A DNA stretch of 43,181 nucleotides from Apostichopus californicus (Eukaryota; Echinodermata; Holothuroidea; Aspidochirotida; Stichopodidae): positions 689-43,869 of the forward strand of contig JAIPMN010030141.1 in the NCBI GenBank assembly GCA_020650975.1, read 5' to 3'. The notes beneath the pieces are model-generated. The model was not told where the DNA came from and made no database searches. It was given only the letters and a program-made list of their open reading frames with translations. The position numbers were made by a program, and so were the translations under genes. Positions 30,101 to 42,400 of this stretch are shown here, in pieces (positions within the stretch are counted from its first letter, which is position 1; each line of letters starts with the position of its first letter).

Positions 30101-33100
30101 ACTGTGGATCCACAGGGAAAGCCTGCAAAATCACAATTGAAAAATCTGAGATTTCGGAAATGTGTGGATTTGTTTGGAAGCTGTTTTTGAAAAATTTTGT
30201 ACACAGATGCATGAATAGTTAGTACTTTTATCCACAGATGTAACTCCAAAACTAGCAAGTCTTGATGTAAACTAATATTGTCAACTTTGTTAGGATCAGG
30301 GAACGATTTGAAGTGACTTTATTTTCTGATCTTGTTTGACATTCTCTATGCTCAATGGTGTAAACTAATAGTTCCCGCAATGACTCTGTTTTGGGTGTTT
30401 GACCAAACTCTTCAACTAGATAATCTTGTAGATTCTTGTCATTCAGTGTCCACCATTGTTTATCTTTAGATGTCTGTTAAAATATTCTGTGTTAAGTCCT
30501 TTCTTTCTGACTCCACCAGCAACTTGACCATTGGCCTCCATTATTTGACCTTAGCTTGCAAGAGGCTGTGGTCATAAACTACCTTCATCCTCCAAAGAGT
30601 CTTATTCTTTCCAAAGGAGATTCTTCATCCATGGTTCAGTAGGATTTAATGGATCTTTACAGCAATTAGTTGGCCCTGCTTTGAAAGGAGTTTGACTCCT
30701 CAAAGCTATGCAAAGAATAACACTAAGACCCTCCTTTAAATACTTTCTATTATAAAATGGAAAGCCTTGACAATAGTCCTTCCCATGGTATTGGAATATG
30801 TTAGGTGCAGTGTGCAGTAAATAACTGTACAACACTGGATGTATGGATAAATTTGAACAGTTTGGAAGAAGTTTAACGGAAACATTTTGTGGATGGAGAG
30901 AATCTTTTGTAAATGAATTTATATTTTTTATCGGATGATGAGGCAGCTTATACTTTCTATACCCTTGTTTGTTGTGCTGTTTGTCTCAATTGCATTTCTT
31001 TCAAATTTGTGACTTTTGTGTGTTGTTACATACTTTTTCAGCCAAACTTCTCAACTTAAAGGATATGAATCCTGCTTGTTGTGATAAGCAATGCAAACGT
31101 TGCCATATTATTTGATTCTCGGATATAAAACCAGTTAAACAATTTTCGGATATAAAACCACTTGACAATTTTAAGAATGTTGCTGTGATATTAGGGGCAT
31201 ACATGTACAGTTTGCATAGCATTTCAACCTTGTGTCAATGTGATTGATGTAAAGTAGGCTTACATCACTTTTAAGATTGATCTGTGATGCCATGTAGGTA
31301 CACGTACAGTATATATGGCTTGTTTGCTTAGTAATGGGTCTGGAAAGTACTTTAGAAACTAATTTTCATCGTTGATGGAATAATTGGATTTTCCAAGAGT
31401 TTGTGATGTAGGCAGATGCAGAAACATGAAAAAGAACTTTAAACGAGTCACTCGGGTGTGTGGCAAAGTTGCCCATAAGCCACATTTTCTGTTTCGCAAT
31501 AGCTTACCCAAGGTGCATGGTGAGTATGAAGGCTAAAAAAAAAAAATAGATCGAACACCCTTGATTTTGTGAATGTAACTGAAGATATCATCGAACACCA
31601 CTTGGTTTTGTTCTGTGGAGGGAAATGAGAGGAGAGGGAAAGGAGGGGAGGATGGATGTATTAGACAGGTTTCTGTGTGCCTATTTGATAATTGGATTAC
31701 ATGTTGGAAGGGTTTCATAAGGATTGAGAAATTAATATAGTTTGAAAGGGAGTGGGAGAATTGGGTAGTAGATAGGAGAAAATTGGATCATGGGAGGTTA
31801 TATGATTAGAGCACAAGGGAAGGCAGTGCAGAATAGAATGTGGTTTAGGGAGGTCATTAAGGCGGGTTGCATGGGTATTGGGGCCGTGGGGGGCGGAAGG
31901 GGGGTTGATGTCGGGCATAAGGATAGGGGAATGGGGAGTATTGATATTTATTATTCAACTGTGTACAGAAGTGCAGTTGGATACAGACAGTAGACAGTGT
32001 ACACCGTCTAAAGAGCTATGTGAGTTTAATAGATGGATGTACAGCATTTAACACTGATGCTGTCATGGGAACTGTATCCTACTTCTCCTCCCCCTCCCCC
32101 CTTCCCTCTCCTTAACCCTCTCGCATTCCCTGCCTCCCTTCCACTTGCTTATATGCAATAGATTGAAACTTACACCAAACTAAATCTATTGCACAAATTC
32201 ACTGAATGAAAAATTATGAAAGTTATTGTTGCATACATGTGGTATTTAACGTAATGTTCACATGGGTGTCTGACATACTCCACAAGTTAGGCTGGTGGAC
32301 GGGGCATTACTATTTCAATTTTACTTGATATGCTTGTTTTCTAAAAATATTGATGAATGTATATTTATCATTTGTTTTACAGAGGAAGGTGTGCCACCAG
32401 CTAAAGTCAATGGTAATGATGTACAACTACAAGAAATACCAAATCATAACAACAGAGATGTCATACCAGGTGAGTTAATATTGATAACGATTTGATTACG
32501 ATGTTAATGAGTTCCGTCAGTATTGATTTGTTCCATGATTCTCAATAATATTCTCAATAATAGTTTTTTTGGTCATTACCTAAGTCAAGAGTTAATCATC
32601 AGTAAACATATTACAAGTGTGAATGCATCACTGTCAGTCATGTATACATACATTATGTACATTGAAATATATCTACATTTATATACATTGGAATTTACAT
32701 TTATTTACCATGAAATATGTACCTTGAAATATATGATACATTCATGAACCTTGAAATGTATGTAAACATGTGCATACATGTACCATGAAATATAATACAT
32801 CGATATACGGCCAAGACATACTGTACGTATATGAAGTTAAAAGTTAAAGTTTTAAGTTTTCAGGTTAACAGTCTCCGCATCAAGGCAAGACCTGCTCACT
32901 TGACATTCTGACAGTAACCTGGTAGCATTGGTAACTTGTTACTCTCACACACCCCCAATATGCACATTTCAAACCCAAGTCGTCCTGGGGGCACTACAGT
33001 GCCACATTTAAATGTTCAGAGGGGACTTCCCATATGATGCCACAAACCACATGTGCACACAAATTTTATTTACAAAATATTATACAATTTACAGATCTGG

Positions 33101-33338
33101 GTAAAGATACCTTGAAATGAATATTTACATGTATGTACCCTGAAATATGGATGTACATTGATGTTTCTTGGAATGTATATATGTGTACATACATGTATCT
33201 TGAAATATACTCATTTACCATTCAAATGTCTACTTAAGACCCATCTTTTCACTTGTTCTTTTGTAAATTAATCTGCTTTCTCTGTAAAGCACCTTGAGCA
33301 ATGACTTTTGTTTACTGATTTGGCTCTATATAAGTCTC

Positions 33339-33404
<66 letters not shown>

Positions 33405-36400
33405 GATACATGATGTATACACTCATGTGTCTTCATTTATATACCCTCCCATGACTCATTCATCATCAGTATCATCATGAATATCATCTATCTTTGCCAC
33501 CATGTCAATCATTCTTCTTTGGTCCTGCCTTCTGGGAAACTTTCCATAAGTGGAATTCTTACTATGAATGGGTCTGTCTGATGGTTTTAATGCATGGATT
33601 CATCTGTCATCATTTGCTGCTTAAGAAGTTCACCCATTACTAAAGAGTGCCTGCCTTTGTTGTCATTTACCTCCAATGAAGGTGTTCACCAATGTAAAGT
33701 TCTGTCCATCCCTGTTTATTCAACCCTTAGGGCATGGCCAGGGTCATAGTCCTCTCTTTGTATCCTTGGGATAGATTCTTTACACTCTATCTTGTAAATT
33801 CCTTCAAGTACATGTTCAGGTCTTGTTTCCCAGAGAAGGATAATCGTCACTGTAATAATTATTGTGTAAGAAGTTTTCATTCAAAAAGCGGCCATCATAG
33901 AGGTGAGATGAGTCCAAAAGCTGCCCTCCTTGAGATATTGTATTTTATGTGTTCTTTGGCTGATCCTATCAGAGAGACTGTCTTTATTTCTGTTCGGGAG
34001 CATTTGTTAACACAAAAGTGTGTTCGGATTCAAAGTCCATGCTTGTAGGTAGCTTCACCATCATGTTGGAGATGTGATCCTGAGAAGATGGTAGCGAGTT
34101 CACAGCCATCATTATAGTTTCGATTGTCATATGAAGGATGAAAATGGTGTTCAATTCGACTTGCCTGATTGCTTTTACATGTCATGTCGTTTGTTCAGTT
34201 TGTATGTGCTAACACTTTCATATGTGGACTGTTGTTTAGTATAGTTCCTATTTCAGTTTCCACATCCTAACATCTAGGAAGATGTTATTGTCACCATTTT
34301 TAACCGGCAGTAACTTATAATGCTTGAAGTCAAAGTTCAAAGTTTTCTTTGGTTGAAACTTCATTGTGTGCAAAATAGGAAAGTGAAATTCAATAAAGCT
34401 AATTAATTAACTGACTGTTGCTGGGGCTAAGCCTGAAAAATTTGGGGTCAAATGTTATCTTTGAGGTCATTGTAAATGACACCACATGTGCTTTAATTTT
34501 GTGGAAGTTTCTTCCATGACTCATTGTCATTCCTGCTTAAACCAGTTCAAGTGCCTGTTATGTTCACGACATAATTAAAATGTTATCTTAGTATTTTTCT
34601 ACCTCTTAGATTCGGAATGAATACGTCAGCTACCGGTCATTTGGGGTTTCTGTATTCTCTGCTGTATCTCTTTGGGAGCACTGTTTATTTCAGATGAAAA
34701 AAAAAACAAAAGAGAGAAAAAAAGGAGGGTAACTAGGTCCTACAAATAAACTTGGACAGTTTAAAACTGGTTGAAAACTATTAAAAGCTCATGAGTACAA
34801 ATTAAGTTCTGTCAGAATATTTACATAAAGTCGGTATAGTGCCACCATATAAAGGGTTTCATTGTATTTGTTAATTGCATCAAAGGGGTGGTTTCGGACA
34901 CCGTTTAACGCCAAGGTATGGCGCTAAGAAGGTGCAGCTTCTGTAAACAAATTCTGTTTTGTGAATCGTTGAAGCTAATCATTGTGTGACATAAAAAACA
35001 AGTTTGCATATATTGTGTATGAAGATATTTTTATCGGTTGTCATTGACTGCAGTTATTTACAAAGGGGATTACTATTGGAAGTGTATAGGGCTATAGCTC
35101 CTGTGTACAGTGTGTGTGTACAGTGAGGAGCTTTACTATACATGCATATATAATTAATGCATGGACATGTATTGAGTATTTGCTTGTTACAAACCGCAAG
35201 GGAATTAGGAATAACAGAGGATGGCAATCTGAGGAACACAAAGCTGTTTCTTTTTTTTACAACAATTTTGCCAAAGAAGGGAGAATGCCAGCTTATTATG
35301 AACTGTTCCAGAACATTTGCATTCACCTAATCCTTGTATAGTGGAGTGCATTTTCTAACTTTGTAGTTTAACTACTACTTATTATTGCCAGTTCGGTGGT
35401 ATTCGTCAGTGATATTTACCACAGATTTATTTATTGATTTCATTATTTTGTTCTGATATACTTTAAATGGATGATGTTGTTTCTTCTTAGCCAGTAGGAA
35501 TTCTGCAGATCTGGATAAAGAAGTTTTTTGCATTTAAATATTCGTGCGATTTCTCAGGTCTGTTTATAAATACAGTCTTCTACAATCTAAGTGTATAATT
35601 ACACTGTATATACCTCATGGTATTTTTATATGAGAGCTCTTGAACTACACCAGCTGATATAGTGAGCCCTGGGGTTTGATTAATGAATCGATGACAGTTC
35701 GACATGGTTGAACTATGTCTTGGAACTTGTAGGTCAACCACAGAGTTGGCCCCCTATTGGGGTACAGCTGAGGATATCTTGCAGCAGTGCTAGCTGCAGT
35801 ATTTATGCATACTGTTGATACTTACCCTGACTTCTTAGATTGTTGGTCTTTGTTATTTAGGACTACAGCGTGGCTTGTTATTCAATGAGGATGCCATTTT
35901 GTGAAAAATTGTTTAACTTTTGGAATTGTTGTTTGTGAAATTTTTTGCTAAATTTATTGATCTATTTCAGTGTCATTGTGAATGTTATACTGTGATCTAG
36001 ATTTGGTTTGTTTTGGTTTCCTCAGCAAATTCTTTCTGGTATGTTATACTAAGAATCTTTGTGTAGTGTTGCAGCCTTTTGTGGTGGTTTATTCCTTCTT
36101 ATCCTTCACATTGGTCGTTGTGTTTACATTCATTACGAACATCAAAGTCTGGATCCTTTGACAATGTCTTACCAAGTTATTTATTTACATCATTGGACCT
36201 AAAATCATAGTTTGAACTTTGATATAGATACAGTTGATGCCAGTTCATAGTTTGCAAGAAGAATACTGTGTGTTGTTAACGCATGTAGTTATTTGTTCCG
36301 GTGGTTAAGTCTGCACAACCCCACTCTACTGAGTGTTGAAAGTCCTGGTTAAATGACTTCTTTCTTGATTTAGAGTGGCTCAGTATGTTTCTGACATGGA

Positions 36401-39400
36401 TGCATGTATTTCGGGGGGAACCTCGTTATTGTGTTTTTTTTCCTAAGTTTTCAAAATCAAAAGGAATTTATCAATTAGCAAGACACATCTGGAATTTGTA
36501 AAGGTGCGAGAAAAGTATCCGGACCAATTGACTTTTTCGATATAATAGGGTCATCTCCGGTCGTTGCACCCGAAGAGGAGGTCTAAAAACTGGAATAATT
36601 GAGTCATAACTGGAGGCAGGAAAACATTTCTCATCCTAGAGGAACCCATCGTCAGTCAAGATGTATTTAAACCTGACTTTAAGGGGTTAGGACAACTGCA
36701 TTGTAGTAGTCAAAGTGATATATCTGTTGGGGTGCGTGAGACATTATATATCTTGACGAAAGCAGTAGTAGCGAGACCTTGGTATAGTTATGCCATGCCT
36801 ACAGATGAGCCGGTTAAGGCGGAGGTCTCCTCATGGCAAAACAAACCGTTCATTGTACGAAATGGTACAAGAGGAGAGATATAAATATCCTGAGAGTCTT
36901 GTGCAAGGTAATGAGTATACATGAATGACAGACTTTGAGATACTTGGTTGAATATAAATGACTGACATTATTTGTTATTGGAGGTAATTAGCTTGCATTG
37001 TTAAAAAAAAACAAGCAGGGAAATCACATAAGTTGCATTCTTGTTTATTCAGTTTTTTTCAAGCAAGTTTACTACCATTCTTTATCGCTTACTGTAATTA
37101 GATGAGACTTTTCTATTTCATTGTCTTATTTAATTGAAATTCCTCTTCTATTTGATGGTTCAGAACCTCTAGGTAAGTACTTTTGAAAACTTTGAGCAAT
37201 TATAGCGTGTTCAAATTTGGAGGTCTGCTGCTGTGTCCAATAGTATACTTTTGCTGCCAAGGAAACTGCTTATAGATACGTGGTGTGGATAAAGAAATGT
37301 GTATTTTGGAGAGAGTACCAAATATATAAGTAAGGTCATCATTGTAATACTAGGTAGCAGCTCGATAGACAAGAATGTAATGATGGATGTATTGTCAGCG
37401 TTTCCTGGACCAAGTTGTGATGCAAGGTCTTGCAAATGACTTTCCTTCTGTTTGATAACCAGAACAATAGTCTACTCTTAGTCTAACCCACCCCCCCCCC
37501 CTCACCCGTCCTTTTCCCCAGTCCTCACAGTCGCATTCATCCTTCCCACCCACAGATTTGTATGTTTCTTTTAATTGAAATTTGATTGTACTTTTATTAC
37601 AGACGAATGTAGAACGGTGACTATCGTTGAACTTGAGAAGCCTCCTGGGGCTGGATTCGGTTTAACAATATCTGGTAAGTGATGATCTTACCCTTGATTT
37701 GACTGCATCAAAAATAAAAACAAAACCTTCATTGTTATTATAAATATCAATTTACAAATTATTTCTGGAATATTAGAAATTGATGGTAAACTGTGCAGTT
37801 GATTTATTAAATTGTTTCTATTAATTTATTTGTTACATCTATTTCCGCAGTTAATAATTTCAATTGCTTTCAATGATTAGGATTCCAAATGAATTACTTC
37901 TCCAATTAATGATGACAAGCCTCATATGGCCTTGATGTACATTTTACTAAGAGACTCCGTAATTACTGACTAATGACTCCTCCCTTCCTCCTTCCTGCTC
38001 AGGTGGCATAGACAAGGATGGCCGTATCAGAGTCTCGAACATGCGTCCCGGTGGAATCGCACAGAGGAGTGATCTGCTGCAGGTGGGTGATTACGTAACG
38101 TCGGTCAGCGGTGTGCAGACAGCCAACTTGAGACATGACGAGGTGATAGGCCTCCTCAAGAGTGCCGGGAACCGAGTCAAGATAGAACTGGAACATGAAG
38201 TACCTCCAATTCGTAAGTTGGATTCTGCTTTTTCAGTTATTACTTAATAGCAGAGGCGTGCACAAATGGGAGGGCTGGGGAGGCCTTGGGACCCCCCCCC
38301 CCACCTTCAAAGCCAGTCGGGGGGAAATCACTCAGTCCGGGGGAAATCGCTGTGTCAGGGAAAAATCACTTAGTCGGTATTACATGCAAGCAATTCAGTC
38401 ATCAAATTATGTCATCAAGTGATTCAAGTTTTCATTCCATGAATTTATGTCTAATCCGTTAGAGAATTATTTCTTAACAATTGCACCGGCTTGAAAATAG
38501 TAATTGCTAGCACCATTTTGCATCTAACTGTGCAAAAATAATTCCAACACTCCCTCCCATTTGCCCCCTCCCCATTTCATTCTGCTCTTTGACTTTGCTT
38601 TTCTTTCCATTCAGTAAAATAAATCAAAGTGGTATCTTGCATTTTTGGCAGGTTTGTGTATTTTCTTACCTCTGTAGAAATGCATTAATAAGAATGACCA
38701 CATTTTCAGGAATTGGACAAAAAATAAATTTAAAAAATATAATGTGCAAGTTACAAACTTAACATTTTGCTTTAGGAGGATTTTCAGACTTTTACTTTTA
38801 CAAGTACTCATCTTCTTTCTCACTGTTTGATGGACATTGTAGAAAACTACCTTGCTCTGTGATTGTAGAAAGTTTTCAAAAATCCCATTTTCATTTGTTC
38901 TTCCTTTCCAAATTAATTCATGAATCATTGTCTATAAAGGAAGTTCATTTGAGGCTAAACAGCCATGTTTGGTCATAGAAAGATTTTATCTACTTCAAAA
39001 GTAAATATTGTTACAATCTTTCAATATGAAGAAGAACAAGTTGTTGTATTGTGAGTACTTGGGTAGCAGTCATTAGAGGTCATAAAATCACTGGCAGAGA
39101 GGTGGATGTATTCAAATGCTGATCATAAAGAAAGGGGGAGGCATTCGGTTAAAATTATCACACTCACTCAAATTTAATTTGTGCTACTTGTGCCTGTTCA
39201 GTATGTAGTGAATTAGTTATGTGACAGAAAACTAGCAGCCGTAAAGAATATTGTTAAAAGATTTAAAAACAAGTTTCAAGAACAGACCCTTAAATTTAAA
39301 CCATTTTGGGAAGGTAGATGACATCCAAGGTCCATTGCCATGGACAAGAATACTACTATCAAATCTTGAAATGTGCATTGAACTAATCTTAAAACATGAC

Positions 39401-42400
39401 AGGAAATTTGAAAGGTCTGGAAAACATCACTTTTCCAACATGTCTCCTTCAACCTGGTACCTGAAAACCATATATCCTCTCCAACCAGTCTAGCCCCTCC
39501 TTCGCCAGCAAGCCCCATTTGTGAAATCTAAATTGTTGTTTTTCACTTATTTACAGATTTAACATAAAAAGGGTAACCTATCAATTAGTTAACCACACTC
39601 CTTTTGCCCGCAAAATAAATAAACCATGTTCCATGTTTCATTTTTCATTTTTAGCTGCGGCAAATGGAGCAAGTGCAATATCCAAGGTACTGGAGCTTCG
39701 TCTGGTCAGAGAAGAGATAAGTTTTGGCTTCACGATCAGAGGTGGCATGAAACCATTACACAGCAAGTCTAGACCCCTGACAGTAACCCACATAAGACCG
39801 GGAGGTCCAGCGGACAGGTAACTTAAACAATTCTTCAGTTTTCTGATCGACGTCGTCCTTTGAGATACTCGAATGCTGTCTTCACGTTTATGCAACATGT
39901 TTTGGCTCAATAAATATACTACACTCTCCACCAGAATTACACAAATTTTTAGTTTAGTGACCTCATCCCATGCAACTGGTTTCTTCGCACCTCAGCCCCT
40001 GATGTTTATATGAAAACTTTAGGTTAGTCTAGACTAGGTACTGAACTGCTATGAAAATGTATAGCAGGCATCCTTTTACGTGGTTGATGTTTGCTTCAAA
40101 ATTGATAACCAGAATTTCATTTCTTTATGCAATATGCTAACACTACAGCAATGTTATGTTCAAACATATACATCTAAGAGAGGAAAATGGAATTATGCTG
40201 CACACACATCCAGCTGCTTAAAATGACGAATCATTTAAAACCCCCCCCCCCTTTTTTTTTGACTGACACTCTTTGACGGACATCGCTTGTTCACAAGTCA
40301 TGAGTCAAGCGATGGTGATAACTTTAGTATTGAGATGTCAGTAAATCTGGAAAAGTCATGATGTTTAGCTATAAATGTTCAAGTCTTGAACTTTTGTAGA
40401 AATACATCCTTCCTCAGACTTCCTTCTGAGTTCTCGTGGGAAGAGATGCCATCTTGTAGTGAGATTAAGAAAGAATCAAATAGAGTGGAGATGGTTGATC
40501 AGGTTTCTGGTTTTTTACTTCATAGATAAATGGAGTGAATATTAAAGGAATAACGAAGGCAGGGATCAAAGACAATTTATATGACTCAGTTACCTAAAAA
40601 CTCTCTAATATTCGATTTGTAAGTTAACCTCTATCTGTTGGACTGAATACGCTCGCTTTGAAAACACAGTAAGCCGCCATTGATTACGTAATACGCCTGA
40701 AATTCCATATTAATGACGTCAGAGAGGAACAACTCCCGTAACAAAGTCATTTTACGTGTTGGTAGATTCCCCGTGGAAAATATTCAGCTGTTGTTTCTTG
40801 GGCTAGTACTTTAGAAGGCCTTGCATTTTCCTATTTAACCCAACGCAGTTTAAAATATTAATGAGGCACATGAATTGTCTTTGATCCCTGCCTTCGTATT
40901 CCATTAAGTAGTAATTATCAGTTAAGATGACTTTGTTGAATGTTTCAAGGAAAAAAATATTGACAATCTCCATGAGTATGCTATTAGAGCAAATCTGGCC
41001 ATTACCACAGAACTTTATCCGAGCAACGTGAGTCACTCGGACATTAACAGTTATCAATTGTCCCTGCATAAAATCGTGGAAGAACTTCTTCCAGTACCGA
41101 CGTACCTTCATAAAATTTCAGCGACCGTTAGTGAGAGTGAGAGTCTATACATATTGGTTTATCGATAAAATGAAGAAATATGTCGAGTAATGACTGCTAT
41201 AAATTTATGTTATGACGTGGCAACACTTTTGTGTAACGACTTCATGACAGACATAGTTTATACTATTTAATTACCATTTTGGCCTTCCACACTTGCCAGT
41301 TTCAAAGGTTAGGTACAGGTCTGTGCTAGGACAAGGTCACAGAATGTTAATAGAAACCAGGTATGTCCGTTGTAACAGTGCATGCCTGGAAGTTGCATTA
41401 GTGCAGAAACAAACTACATCGTTTAGTTCATATATTTGGTGAGGTGATGTGTACAGATGTTGACATCTCTAACATATTTAAAGAGCAATTGCTCAAGCTT
41501 AATACATTCTCGTATGTAATATGGCAAAAGCAATGACAAAAAAAAAACTGGGTATATAGATTCAATTGACAGGCACATAGGGATGTGGGTTATATACCAT
41601 TCTCCACCCCTCCAATGGTAAATTGAAAAGTGGTGATTAACACAACCATGCATTTAAACCTGAAGGAGGATTTACTTCCTGAAGATTTAATTTGTAGAGT
41701 CCTAGATATCATGTACCTCCCTATTTTATATTTAGAAATTTTGGAGTTTTCATACAAAAGAGCTTCCACTGTTCAAAGGCAAGTTTAACAAAGGATGCAA
41801 TTCAGATAAGAGAACATTTCTAATGTCTGTTGTTCCAGTGTAAGCAATAAAATGCCTATCGAGCATTGTGTTAAAACTGAGGCCTGTAACAGAGTGTTGC
41901 CCTCTCCCCTCCCTTCCCCCCCTTCCCCCCTTCCCCCCCCCCCTTCCCCTCCCATTAGAACTGTGATCATGCAGCATGCTTGAAAAGTCAAACCGTGCTG
42001 ATTCTAGTTGGTACCCCTTTAAGGTGACGAGATCATGTCCCTTTGACTTCATTGTCAGTCTGACTTACTAGGATTGAGCCAAAGGAAATGTGGTTAATCA
42101 GCTGAAAATGGTTAAACATTTCAGGAAACATCCTACTGGCTTGCTGTCTCATGTTAGATGAATGCAGCAGACCCTGCAAGGAAGTACAGGTCTGCTCATT
42201 GTAACACCCTTAGTTTTGTGTACCTGAGTCAAAAGGCGATGCTTACCATGAGACATGCATTATGGTTTGCACTCATAGAAATGTGCACTTACTTGCAAAT
42301 CACATTGTCAGATATGAATGTATGCAAGGTGGGGGGATCCATCTCTGACCATTTACGTTTTTTTTTTTAATCACATCAAATGTAAAGAAACTAAATTTTC

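Larger units (their letters stand above)
15178..32382 (+). other. GRIP intron 1 (17.2 kb)
   Basis: The large first intron. Contents supported separately: a 66-bp tandem duplication (16779), a hairpin (22980), a dispersed repeat (23586), a 24-bp minisatellite (23938), a repeat shared with the right end (24150), a possible exon pair (24515 and 25892), a SINE-like stretch (26040), C-rich runs (28020-28105) and a minus-strand coding-like region (30040-31222). The other stretches (15.2-16.7, 17.0-22.9, 26.4-27.9, 28.2-30.0 and 31.3-32.3 kb) are AT-rich with only isolated short frames and G/A-rich or C/T-rich patches (31620-31940, 32080-32150). Confidence 0.7.
32470..37602 (+). other. GRIP intron 2 (5.1 kb)
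   Basis: Holds ATGTACCTTGAAATATA-type degenerate repeats (32640-32830 and 33100-33215), a LINE 3' end with (ATT)n (33212-33403), a possible decayed reverse-transcriptase fragment on the minus strand (33880-34140), a short protein-like stretch (35168-35322), a candidate microexon (37164-37172) and a C13-like run (37491-37503). The remainder, 34.2-35.1 and 35.4-37.1 kb, shows nothing I can support. Confidence 0.7.

Noticed and set aside
33734..34048. 104-codon plus-strand gene
   Set aside because: No recognisable product, and the minus strand here looks more like a decayed reverse transcriptase.
38611..38928. 105-codon minus-strand gene in the PDZ1-PDZ2 intron
   Set aside because: Lys/Phe-rich translation typical of AT-rich DNA; no domain or splice support.
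40803..41111. 102-codon minus-strand gene
   Set aside because: It runs across the right end of the MITE into unrelated DNA.
41750..42052. Gly/Arg-rich 100-codon minus-strand gene
   Set aside because: Complement of the C-rich tract 41899-41953.
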